Of a DNA stretch of 64,000 bases, positions 44,816 through 52,957 are shown piece by piece. Source of the stretch: Streptantibioticus cattleyicolor NRRL 8057 = DSM 46488 (lineage in GTDB: Bacteria; Actinomycetota; Actinomycetes; Streptomycetales; Streptomycetaceae); NCBI RefSeq assembly GCF_000240165.1, contig NC_017586.1, forward strand, positions 5,655,228 to 5,719,227. Reading direction: 5' to 3'. The notes beneath the pieces are model-generated. The model worked only from the letters and a program-made list of their open reading frames with translations, had not been told where the DNA came from and ran no database searches. The stretch's first letter is position 1; every line of letters begins with the position of its first letter. The position numbers and the translations under genes were made by a program.

Positions 44816-44850
44816 GAGGGCCCGGATGCCGTCACGGCATCCGGGCCCTC
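44816..44850 (+). terminator. terminator of first tRNA-Val(CAC)
   Basis: Perfect 16-base arms GAGGGCCCGGATGCCG and its complement with a TCA loop, 8 bases after the tRNA. Confidence 0.8.
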
Positions 44851-44905
44851 GGCGTCTTCGGCGCCCTCTCGCCACCACCGCGGCCCGGGCGGCAGACTCG
44901 GCCCC

Positions 44906-45364
44906 GTGGACTGGTCCCGCTACACCTTCCGCAGCCGCTGGCTGCTGCCCGCCGACCCCGCCGCCGTCTACGCCGTCCTCGCGGACGTCGAGCACTACCC
45001 CGCCTGGTGGCCCCAGGTCCGCGAGGTCCGGCGGATCGACGAGACCTCCGGCACCCTGCGCATCCGCTCGCTGCTCCCGTACGACCTCACCGTCACCCTG
45101 CGCCAGGACCGCCGCGACCCGGTGGCCGGCGTCCTGCGCGCCCGGCTGAGCGGGGACATGGACGGCGTGGCGACCTGGCGGCTGACAGCCGACCGCGACG
45201 GCACCCTGGTCCGCTTCGAACAGCACGTCGTGGTCGCGAAACCGCTGCTGCGCAGGCTCGCCGTCCCCGGCCGCCCCTTCTTCCGCGCCAACCACGCGCT
45301 GATGATGCGGGCCGGACGACGCGGTCTGCGCGCCGCGCTCGCCCCCGCCGCACCGGCCGTTTGA
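44906..45364 (+). CDS. SRPBCC / polyketide cyclase-like protein
   Basis: A 152-residue START-like protein: the N-terminal strand with the DPAAVYAVLADVEHYPAWWP region, a middle sheet, and a C-terminal helix MMRAGRRGL. SRPBCC folds bind hydrophobic ligands; some are aromatases or coenzyme Q-binding chaperones. GTG start. It lies between two identical tRNA-Val genes and its stop overlaps the -35 of the second. Role unknown. Confidence 0.8.
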   Translation: MDWSRYTFRSRWLLPADPAAVYAVLADVEHYPAWWPQVREVRRIDETSGTLRIRSLLPYDLTVTLRQDRRDPVAGVLRARLSGDMDGVATWRLTADRDGTLVRFEQHVVVAKPLLRRLAVPGRPFFRANHALMMRAGRRGLRAALAPAAPAV

Positions 45365-45390
45365 ACGCGGGGCGTCCGGCACTGTATTGT
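45361..45390 (+). promoter_or_regulatory. promoter of second tRNA-Val(CAC)
   Basis: TTGAAC (45361-45366) and TATTGT (45385-45390), 18 bases apart, lie 38 bases before the tRNA. The -35 element overlaps the stop codon of the SRPBCC gene. Confidence 0.65.
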
Positions 45391-45428
45391 TCAGGACGTG
45401 CCGCGGGGAACCGCACCGCACACAACCC

Positions 45429-45500
45429 GGGCGATTAGCTCAGCGGGAGAGCGCTTCGTTCACACCGAAGAGGTCACTGGTTCGATCCCAGTATCGCCCA
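45429..45500 (+). tRNA. tRNA-Val(CAC)
   Basis: Same sequence as the copy at 44736-44807, anticodon CAC, with its own terminator at 45506-45541. Confidence 0.95.
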
Positions 45501-45505
45501 CCGCG

Positions 45506-45541
45506 ACAAGGCCGGTCAGTCAACGTACTGACCGGCCTTGT
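45506..45541 (+). terminator. terminator of second tRNA-Val(CAC)
   Basis: Fifteen-base arms ACAAGGCCGGTCAGT and ACTGACCGGCCTTGT with a 6-base loop, beginning 6 bases after the tRNA. Confidence 0.8.
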
Positions 45542-45567
45542 GCGTTGACCGCCGCCGGGCCCTCCGC

Positions 45568-46296
45568 TCAGGCCGCCCGCGGCAGCCGGGGACGCAACGG
45601 CCACGCCGGATCGCACCGCTCCGGCGAACCGTTGCGGGCGAACCACGCCTGAAGTCCCCGCGCCTGTGCGGCATGCCACAACGCCTGGCGCACATGGAGT
45701 TCGGCCGGCGTCATGCCACCGACCCCGCCGTCGGCGAACCGGCGGCCTATCGCCCGGGTGACCTCCAGCGCCGCCAGCGCGTCGGCCGCCGCGTCGTGCG
45801 CGTCGGTGAGCGCCACATCGTAGTGCGCGCACAGGTCCGACAGCGTGCGGCGCCCCTTGCGGTAGCGGTCCGCGTGCTTGTCGAGCACCCGCGGATCGAG
45901 CACGCACAACGGCTCTTGCGACCAGTAGCCGTCCAGCCCGGTGCCGCGGTGCCGGTGCAACTCCCGGTCCAGCAGCGTCAGATCGAACGGCGCGTTCATC
46001 ACCACCAGCGGCAGCCCGGCCCCCGGACCACCGGCCAGGGCACGGGCGATCGCCTCCACCGCCGGACCCGGCGGCACGCCGTGCCGGGCCACGTACCCGT
46101 CGGAGAGCCCGTGCACCGCGGTCGCCGCCTCGGGCACCGGCACCCCGGGCGAGATCAGCCAGCGCCGCGACCACGGTGTGGCGCCGGGGCGTTCCTGCAC
46201 CACCAGCGCCGCCGTGACGATCCGGTCCCGCTCGACGTCCACCCCGGTCGTCTCGGTGTCGAACGCGGCGAGCGGCCCGTCGAACCAAGAAGGCAT
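45568..46296 (-). CDS. DEDDh 3'-5' exonuclease (DnaQ-like)
   Basis: A 242-residue exonuclease. Exo I is FDTETTG (Asp13, Glu15), Exo II includes MNAPFDLTLLD and Exo III is DAHDAAADALAAL, with the His and Asp of the DEDDh type. It may proofread or degrade nucleic acid ends, as a free epsilon-like subunit or a nuclease in repair. The start at 46296 is chosen because it opens close to FDTETTG and has an AGGGGG site; one at 46338 adds a basic N-terminus. Confidence 0.87.
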   Translation of the reverse strand: MPSWFDGPLAAFDTETTGVDVERDRIVTAALVVQERPGATPWSRRWLISPGVPVPEAATAVHGLSDGYVARHGVPPGPAVEAIARALAGGPGAGLPLVVMNAPFDLTLLDRELHRHRGTGLDGYWSQEPLCVLDPRVLDKHADRYRKGRRTLSDLCAHYDVALTDAHDAAADALAALEVTRAIGRRFADGGVGGMTPAELHVRQALWHAAQARGLQAWFARNGSPERCDPAWPLRPRLPRAA

Positions 46297-46529
46297 GGCC
46301 GGCCCCCTGTTCCGCTCATCCAGCCTGCCGGACGCCAACTACCGCGAAAACCCGCCGACTTGGCGAAACCGCGACGTCCGTGACGGTCTCTTACCCCCGA
46401 CCCGCGCCCGGCGAACCGCACTCGTTTGCGGATCACCCGGGCCGGAGAAACCCTCAGTGGACGCCGCGTTCGCACACCACCGCGGCCCTCACCCACCACC
46501 GCCACCAGGCCCGGAAGGCACGGCAAGCC

Positions 46530-47096
46530 ATGGCGCTCGCGCAGCCCCGACCGGGCGGGCCGCATCCCGGGCACGGCACGACGCCGAGGGGCGGACTCGC
46601 CGTCACCAGTTGCATGGAGACCCTGCAAGTGGGCTACCTGCACGCGGTCGCCGCCGCCGCGGGGTGCTCACTGGCCCAGCCCTACCCCGACAACGGCATC
46701 GACTGGCACGTCAGCCACACCTCGCCCGGCCACCTGGTGGACGACGAAGTCACCATAAAGATCCAGCTCAAGGCGACCTACCAGGTGGCGCCGCACCCGC
46801 CGGGGCCGTTCTTCTCCTTCACCCTCGACAACGACCACCTGGTCAAGCTCGCCCGCCACCCGGTCTCGGTGCACAAGATCCTCGTGGTGATGCTCGTCCC
46901 ACGCGGCCAGGAACGGTGGATCGGCGCCGGCCACGAGCGGATGGAACTGCGCCACTGCTGCTACTGGACCAACCTGGCCGGCCACCCGGTGACCGGCCGC
47001 CACAAGACCACCGTGCGCATCCCGACCGCCCGGATCTTCGACGACCGGGCACTGTGCGAGATCATGGCCCGGGTCGGGGCGGGAGGGAGACCCTGA
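46530..47096 (+). CDS. DUF4365 domain protein
   Basis: A 188-residue protein with a DUF4365-like core. The motif GIDWHVSHTS, the KIQLKATYQV strand and the VMLVPRGQERWI helix resemble the nuclease-like (PD-(D/E)XK-like) fold assigned to this family, where a GIDW-type motif is followed by a KxQxK motif. It overlaps the next gene by one base. DUF4365 proteins are of unknown role, some near defence loci; nothing here proves such a role. A longer reading upstream is Pro/Arg-rich and rejected. Confidence 0.75.
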   Translation: MALAQPRPGGPHPGHGTTPRGGLAVTSCMETLQVGYLHAVAAAAGCSLAQPYPDNGIDWHVSHTSPGHLVDDEVTIKIQLKATYQVAPHPPGPFFSFTLDNDHLVKLARHPVSVHKILVVMLVPRGQERWIGAGHERMELRHCCYWTNLAGHPVTGRHKTTVRIPTARIFDDRALCEIMARVGAGGRP

Positions 47097-48280
47097 TGTG
47101 GCACGACCCGGAACACCCCTCGCCACCCGCCCCCGACCAGGTGGACCCCGAGGTGCTCACCGCCCTGCTGGTACGCCACGGCTGGCAGCGCCGCGGCGGC
47201 GTGCACGGCCGCTACACCCGCTGGACCCCGCCCGGCGCCGCACCACGCGGCGGCCCCGGCGCCGGCACCTCCCTGCTGGTCCCCGCCCCCGGCGGCTACG
47301 GCGACTACTGCGACCTGCTCGGCGAGGCGCTCACCGCGCTGGCCCGCTCCGGCGCCCCCTCCGCCCGCGACGTCCTGCTCGCCCTGGCCGTACCCGGCGA
47401 CGAGATCCGCTGGCGGCGCGCGGCCGGCGGCACCGGCGCTGCGGTCCCCTGGGACGAGGCCGAACGGCTGCGCACCGCCGCCGCCGACACCCTGCTGGCC
47501 GCCGCCCGCGCCACCCGGAGCCGCGCCGGATACTTCGGCGAACGCCACCGCCGGTACGCCGACGCCTACCTGCGCCAGGTCCTCGTCGGGCCCAGCCCGA
47601 GCGGCCAGGCGCTCACCGCCTACGCCCCGGCACCGGACGGCCGCGCCGTCACCGTCACCCTGCTGCGGGCGCTGCGCGCGGTCCGGGACGCCGTCGACCA
47701 CCAGCGCGCCACCGGCCGGCTCGACGCCTTCGACGCCGCCGTCGAACTCGGCGTCTGCCACGAACTGGTCACCGCGATCGCCCTGCTGGTGCACGGCAGC
47801 GAGGGCGCCGAGCTCCAGCTCGACTGGTCCCCGGTGGCCGGAGTCCCCGTCGGCCTCGCCGCCCGCCCCGCACCCGTCGGCTTCACCCCCGGCGACCTGC
47901 CCGCACTCCACCTGGCCGCCGCCCGCTACCTGGCCGCCGAACCCGCGCTGCCGGCCACCGTCACCGGCACCGTCACCCGGCTGCGCAGCGACCGCCCGGA
48001 GGACGGCGGCACCGTACGGCTGCGGGTGCTGGCCGGCGCCCCGGTCGCCCGGATCCGGGCCGGCCTCGACCGCCACGCCTACCGCGTCGCCGTCCACGCC
48101 CACCTCGTCGGCCTGCCGCTGCGGCTCACCGGCAGGCTGGAGAGCCGCGGCGGCTTCCGTACCCTCGCCGCGGTCACCGCGGTGGCCCCGGTGCCGGTGG
48201 ACGCGGCGGAACGGGAACGGATGCTCAAGGCGCTCGACGACGGCGAGCCGGGCCAGGACGGTTACGGCCCGACGGGCTGA
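47096..48280 (+). CDS. conserved hypothetical protein, partner of the DUF4365 gene
   Basis: A 394-residue protein with no known domain recognised. Visible features are an N-terminal module with VLTALLVRHGWQRRGGVHGRY, a middle region with GYFGERHRRYADAYLRQVL and later VCHELVTAIALLVHGS, and an Ala/Arg-rich C-terminal with GTVTRLRSDRPE and LPLRLTGRLESRGGFRTL. ATG at 47096 shares one base with the previous stop (TGATG), so the pair is translationally coupled. They may form a functional pair. A 65-base gap then leads to thrS. Confidence 0.65.
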   Translation: MWHDPEHPSPPAPDQVDPEVLTALLVRHGWQRRGGVHGRYTRWTPPGAAPRGGPGAGTSLLVPAPGGYGDYCDLLGEALTALARSGAPSARDVLLALAVPGDEIRWRRAAGGTGAAVPWDEAERLRTAAADTLLAAARATRSRAGYFGERHRRYADAYLRQVLVGPSPSGQALTAYAPAPDGRAVTVTLLRALRAVRDAVDHQRATGRLDAFDAAVELGVCHELVTAIALLVHGSEGAELQLDWSPVAGVPVGLAARPAPVGFTPGDLPALHLAAARYLAAEPALPATVTGTVTRLRSDRPEDGGTVRLRVLAGAPVARIRAGLDRHAYRVAVHAHLVGLPLRLTGRLESRGGFRTLAAVTAVAPVPVDAAERERMLKALDDGEPGQDGYGPTG

Positions 48281-48345
48281 CCCCGGTACGATCGCACCGG
48301 GGCAGCGTCGCGCTGCCGTCGCCCAGATCCAGTCAGGAGTAACCG

Positions 48346-50328
48346 GTGTCTCAGATCCGTGTGGTCATCAAACGCGATTCCGTTGAGCGGGAAGAGCGGG
48401 TGGTCACGACGGGTACGACGGCCGCGGACCTCTTCGGCGGCGAGCGCACCGTGGTCGCCGCCCGGGTGGCCGGCGAGCTGAAGGACCTGGCCCACAAGGT
48501 CGCCGAGGGCGACGAGATCGAGCCGGTCGAGATCGGCAGCGAGGACGGCCTCGCCATCCTGCGCCACTCCACCGCGCACGTGATGGCCCAGGCCGTGCAG
48601 GAGCTCCACCCCGAGGCCAAGCTGGGCATCGGTCCGCCCATCAAGGACGGCTTCTACTACGACTTCGACGTCGACAAGCCGTTCCACCCCGATGACATCA
48701 AGGCCATCGAGAAGAAGATGCAGGAGATCGTCAAGCGCGGCCAGCGCTTCTCCCGCCGCGCGGTCAGCGACGAGCAGGCCCGCGAGGAGCTGGCCGGCGA
48801 GCCCTACAAGCTGGAGCTGATCGGCCTCAAGGGCTCCGCCGCCGACGCCGCGGAGGGCGCCTCCGCCGAGGTCGGCGCCGGCGAGCTGACCATCTACGAC
48901 AACCTGGACGCCAAGACCGGCGAGCTGTGCTGGAAGGACCTGTGCCGCGGTCCCCACCTGCCCACCACCCGGCTGATCCCGGCCTTCAAGCTGATGCGCT
49001 CGGCCGCCGCCTACTGGCGCGGCAGCGAGAAGAACCCGCAGCTCCAGCGGATCTACGGCACCGCCTGGCCCTCCAAGGACGAGCTCAAGGCCCACCTCGA
49101 CTTCCTCGCCGAGGCCGAGAAGCGCGACCACCGCAAGCTCGGCAGCGATCTCGACCTGTTCTCCATCCCCGAGGAGATCGGCTCCGGCCTCGCCGTCTTC
49201 CACCCCAAGGGCGGCATCGTGCGCCGCGCCATGGAGGACTACTCGCGCCGCCGCCACGAGGAGGCGGGGTACGAGTTCGTCTACACCCCGCACGCCACCA
49301 AGGGGAAGCTGTTCGAGGTCTCGGGCCACCTGGACTGGTACGCCGACGGCATGTACCCGCCCATGCAGCTCGACGAGGGCATCGACTACTACCTCAAGCC
49401 GATGAACTGCCCCATGCACAACCTGATCTTCCGTGCCCGGGGCCGCTCCTACCGCGAACTCCCGCTGCGCCTCTTCGAGTTCGGCACCGTCTACCGCTAC
49501 GAGAAGTCCGGCGTGGTGCACGGCCTCACCCGCGCCCGCGGCTTCACCCAGGACGACGCGCACATCTACTGCACCAAGGAGCAGATGGCCGACGAGCTCG
49601 ACTCGCTGCTCACCTTCGTGCTGGGCCTGCTGCGCGACTACGGCCTGGAGGACTTCTACCTGGAGCTGTCCACCAAGGACCCGGAGAAGTACATCGGGAC
49701 GGACGAGAACTGGGAGGAGGCCACCGCCACGCTGCGCAAGGCGGCCGAGAAGCAGGGCTTGGAGCTCGTGCTCGACCCCGGCGGCGCCGCGTTCTACGGC
49801 CCCAAGATCTCCGTCCAGGCCCGCGACGCCATCGGCCGCACCTGGCAGATGTCCACGATCCAGGTGGACTTCAACCTCCCCGAGCGCTTCGACCTGGAAT
49901 ACACCGCGGCCGACGGCTCCCGGCAGCGCCCGGTGATGATCCACCGCGCCCTCTTCGGCTCCATCGAGCGCTTCTTCGCGGTGCTGCTGGAGCACTACGC
50001 GGGCGCCTTCCCGGCGTGGCTCGCCCCGGTCCAGGCGGTCGGCATCCCGATCGGCGACGCCCACGTGCCGTACCTGGCCGAGTTCGCCGCCAAGGCGAAG
50101 GCCAAGGGGGTGCGCATGGAGGTGGACTCCTCGGCGGACCGCATGCAGAAGAAGATCCGCAACGCGCAGAAGTCCAAGGTCCCGTTCATGGTCATCGCCG
50201 GTGATGACGACATGGCGGCCGGCTCGGTGAGCTTCCGCTACCGGGACGGGTCGCAGAAGAACGGCATCCCGTGTGACCAGGCCATCTCCGAGATCGTTGA
50301 TGTGGTGGAGCGCCGCGTCCAGGTGTGA
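48346..50328 (+). CDS. thrS: threonyl-tRNA synthetase
   Basis: ThrRS, 660 residues, charges tRNA-Thr. The N-terminal TGS-like region is followed by the editing domain with [11 protein letters not shown], which holds the zinc-binding-type HxxxH motif. The catalytic core has the Cys in [10 protein letters not shown], motif 2 [18 protein letters not shown] and motif 3 [15 protein letters not shown], then the anticodon-binding C-terminus. GTG start with CAGGAG 6 bases upstream. No T-box is seen; upstream is a hairpin at 48301-48317 and a TACGAT -10-like element. A strong terminator follows. Confidence 0.96.
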   Translation: MSQIRVVIKRDSVEREERVVTTGTTAADLFGGERTVVAARVAGELKDLAHKVAEGDEIEPVEIGSEDGLAILRHSTAHVMAQAVQELHPEAKLGIGPPIKDGFYYDFDVDKPFHPDDIKAIEKKMQEIVKRGQRFSRRAVSDEQAREELAGEPYKLELIGLKGSAADAAEGASAEVGAGELTIYDNLDAKTGELCWKDLCRGPHLPTTRLIPAFKLMRSAAAYWRGSEKNPQLQRIYGTAWPSKDELKAHLDFLAEAEKRDHRKLGSDLDLFSIPEEIGSGLAVFHPKGGIVRRAMEDYSRRRHEEAGYEFVYTPHATKGKLFEVSGHLDWYADGMYPPMQLDEGIDYYLKPMNCPMHNLIFRARGRSYRELPLRLFEFGTVYRYEKSGVVHGLTRARGFTQDDAHIYCTKEQMADELDSLLTFVLGLLRDYGLEDFYLELSTKDPEKYIGTDENWEEATATLRKAAEKQGLELVLDPGGAAFYGPKISVQARDAIGRTWQMSTIQVDFNLPERFDLEYTAADGSRQRPVMIHRALFGSIERFFAVLLEHYAGAFPAWLAPVQAVGIPIGDAHVPYLAEFAAKAKAKGVRMEVDSSADRMQKKIRNAQKSKVPFMVIAGDDDMAAGSVSFRYRDGSQKNGIPCDQAISEIVDVVERRVQV

Positions 50329-50349
50329 TCGCGGTCGTGAGGACGGTCA

Positions 50350-50375
50350 GGGGGCCCCGCTTCGGCGGGGCCCCC
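50350..50375 (+). terminator. terminator of thrS
   Basis: GGGGGCCCCGC and GCGGGGCCCCC around TTCG, 21 bases after thrS, and only 20 bases before the next ATG. Confidence 0.8.
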
Positions 50376-50394
50376 GGCGTTTATGCTGGCCCGC

Positions 50395-50943
50395 ATGACG
50401 ACTGAGCCGGAAGAGCAGATCGGAGTGGGGACGCCGGACGCGTTCCAGCGCCTGTGGACCCCGCACCGCATGGCGTACATCCAAGGCGAGAACAAGCCGA
50501 CCGGCCCGGGCGCCGGGGACGGCTGCCCGTTCTGCGACATCCCGGCCAAGTCGGACGAGGACGGCCTCGTGCTCGCCCGAGGTGAGCACGTGTACGCGGT
50601 GCTCAATCTGTACCCCTACAACGGCGGACACTGCATGATCGTCCCCTTCCGTCACGTCGCCGACTACACGGAGTTGAACGACGTGGAGACGGTCGAGTTG
50701 GCCGAATACACCAAGCAGGCCATGACCGCGCTGCGGTCCGCGTCCGGGGCGCACGGGTTCAACATCGGCATGAACCAGGGCGCGGTGGCGGGCGCGGGGA
50801 TCGCGGCCCATCTGCATCAGCACGTGGTGCCCCGGTGGGGCGGGGACACCAACTTCATGCCGGTCGTCGGTCACACCAAGGTGCTGCCGCAGTTGCTCGC
50901 CGACACCCGGGCGATGCTCGCCGCCCACTGGCCCAAGGGCTGA
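50395..50943 (+). CDS. HIT-domain nucleotide hydrolase/transferase
   Basis: A 182-residue HIT protein. The catalytic triad motif is HLHQHVV (HxHxHxx) in the second half, and the zinc-type CPFCDI lies near residue 40. The family hydrolyses nucleoside phosphoramidates or Ap4A-like substrates. TATGCT at 50382-50387, 7 bases before ATG 50395, suggests a leaderless transcript, so this start is preferred to the ATG at 50383. It lies beside PIM genes as in other actinobacteria. Confidence 0.87.
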   Translation: MTTEPEEQIGVGTPDAFQRLWTPHRMAYIQGENKPTGPGAGDGCPFCDIPAKSDEDGLVLARGEHVYAVLNLYPYNGGHCMIVPFRHVADYTELNDVETVELAEYTKQAMTALRSASGAHGFNIGMNQGAVAGAGIAAHLHQHVVPRWGGDTNFMPVVGHTKVLPQLLADTRAMLAAHWPKG

Positions 50944-50967
50944 CCGGGCCGGCACCGCTGAAACGCC

Positions 50968-51001
50968 GCGGCGGGCCCGGGGACGATCCCGGACCCGCCG
51001 C
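50968..51001. terminator. hairpin between HIT gene and membrane protein gene
   Basis: GCGGCGGG and CCGGG pair with CCCGG and CCCGCCGC, with one mismatch, between convergent genes. Confidence 0.6.
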
Positions 51002-51013
51002 GTACGCCTGTCG

Positions 51014-52687
51014 TCACGCGTCGTAGGCGTCGGCCTTCTTCGGCGCGGCCTCCTGCACCCCGGTGCCCAGCGCCAGCGAGCGGGCGGCGAACCGTTCGGT
51101 GTCCACGCCGTTCTCCCGCAGCACCGACAGCGCCGCGGAGTGCACCACCCGCAGCACCGGGGTCACCGCGCGCAACGCGTCGTCGGCCATGAAGCGGTGC
51201 TTCCACGGCTTGCCGGCCCAGGTGTGCCGCAGCCCGAACGGCTCGGGCAGGGTGAGCTTGCCGCCGAGGTAGTCCAGCACCGGCGGGAACCAGGTCAGCG
51301 GGGCGCGCGCGGACAGCCGCACCACCTCGGCCGAGTCCACCAGCGGCAGCCGTACGGTGCGGGTCTCCCAGAACTTGACGCTCTTGGCGACCTTCTTCTC
51401 CTTAGGGCTCGGCTTGGACAGGAAGATCCCGTCCACCGGGCCGAGGGCGTGCCCGGAGACCTCGATGCGCAGCGTGTGGTGGAGCACGGTCACCGTGATC
51501 AGCAAGGTGATCACCAACTGGCCGTCCCAGAGCACGAACTGCACGCCCAGGTAGTGCCGGTTGCCGGCGCCGAACTGCTGCTCGTTGCAGATCCGCTGGA
51601 TCTCGAAGTCCTTGACGGTGAACCCCTCCACCTCGGCACCGGTGGGGCGGGTGATGCCCTTGGCGTTCTCGCCGATCGGGGCGACGACCCAGTTCCGTAT
51701 CGACGGCTTGGGGAAGCCGCCGGTGTGCAGCGGGCCGCGCTCCAGTTCGCGCAGGCGGTCCTGGATGGCGCGTATCACGTCCCAGCTGCGGAACGGGTGG
51801 ATGTCCTGGCCCTCCTCGCGGGGCACCAGTTCCTCGGCGAGCTGCCAGACGCCCCAGCGGGAGCCCATGCCGAGTATGCCCTTGGGGCCGGCGTAGAAGA
51901 CCACGTTGCTGTTCTGCTCGGCGGCCAGCGCCACCAGGGACTTGCGCAGTTGCTCGGCGCGGGCGTCGTCGGGGTGCTGCGGTACGGCTTCGGGGATCTT
52001 GGCGCCCACGCCGCCGCCGGAGAGCAGCCCCGACCAGCGGTCGCGCAGGTCGACGGCGGTGCGTTCGCAGATCCGCTTGGCCACGTACCAGCCGGCCACC
52101 GGTACCACCAGCATCAGCCGCAGGTAGAGCGCGCCGATGCCGGTGAGCGGCGGGCGCCACAGCAGCAGCACGCCCAGGCCCACCACGACGGCGAGGACCA
52201 CCCCGCCCAGCATCCCGGCGCGGCCCTGGCGTTTGGCGAGGGTGCGCCGCAGCTGGAAGGCGCCCAGCCAGATCAGCACCCCGGGCAGGAAGAGGAGCCC
52301 GAAGACCAGCATCACCACGGTGAGCCGGGCGTCGCGCTGCTGGCGGATGCGGTTGGCGGCCAGGCAGTGTTCCACCACGGCCTGCGGGTCCATGCCGAAG
52401 GACTGGACGGTCTCGGCGCGGCCGGCGCCGAGCATGCGCATCTGCACGGCGCGGGCGAACGCCTCACCGAGGTTGGGCTCGAAGAGCGACAGCCGGGGCG
52501 GCTGCACGGTCGCCTCCGGGTTGACCTCGACCAGCGCCTCGACCGGGCCGTCCCGGTAGGCGGCGGAGGCCAGCGCCTGGGTGGCGGCGGTGTCTCCGTC
52601 GCCGCCGGTCACCGGGATCTGCGCGCCCGGACTGAAGTCGAACTCCGTGCCGGAAAAATTCGACAGTACAGACAACGACGCCCCCAT
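51014..52687 (-). CDS. large membrane protein of unknown function
   Basis: A 557-residue protein. A soluble N-terminal part (about 1-120) leads to three close hydrophobic segments (LTVVMLVFGLLFLPGVLIWL, GMLGGVVLAVVVGLGVLLLW and LYLRLMLVVPVAGWYVA), then about 190 residues of soluble domain, a further hydrophobic stretch (LVITLLITVTVLHHTL) and a long C-terminal part. No known family or motif is recognised. The start at 52750 adds 21 residues; I chose 52687. It is monocistronic, upstream of an EF-G-like gene on the same strand. Confidence 0.65.
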   Translation of the reverse strand: MGASLSVLSNFSGTEFDFSPGAQIPVTGGDGDTAATQALASAAYRDGPVEALVEVNPEATVQPPRLSLFEPNLGEAFARAVQMRMLGAGRAETVQSFGMDPQAVVEHCLAANRIRQQRDARLTVVMLVFGLLFLPGVLIWLGAFQLRRTLAKRQGRAGMLGGVVLAVVVGLGVLLLWRPPLTGIGALYLRLMLVVPVAGWYVAKRICERTAVDLRDRWSGLLSGGGVGAKIPEAVPQHPDDARAEQLRKSLVALAAEQNSNVVFYAGPKGILGMGSRWGVWQLAEELVPREEGQDIHPFRSWDVIRAIQDRLRELERGPLHTGGFPKPSIRNWVVAPIGENAKGITRPTGAEVEGFTVKDFEIQRICNEQQFGAGNRHYLGVQFVLWDGQLVITLLITVTVLHHTLRIEVSGHALGPVDGIFLSKPSPKEKKVAKSVKFWETRTVRLPLVDSAEVVRLSARAPLTWFPPVLDYLGGKLTLPEPFGLRHTWAGKPWKHRFMADDALRAVTPVLRVVHSAALSVLRENGVDTERFAARSLALGTGVQEAAPKKADAYDA

Positions 52688-52957
52688 CTCGCCCGGCGCC
52701 GACTCCCCGCGGCCCCGGGCACGTTGGCCAACCACGGCTGACCCGCCCATTCCCCGGAACGGGCGCCGTGGAACCTCCCGGTGGCCCCGGGAGCACCACT
52801 TCTCCGATCACCGCACAGCGTATCCGTCCGGCGCACCGGCGTACCGGCGCGTTCACCCGGCGCACCGGTGGACAGGGGGGCTCGCAACGTGCCGCCCGCG
52901 GGCCTTTGTTGGCGCGGTGCGCGGACCGGGCGCCCCCGGGGCGGGGCGCCCGACGGG

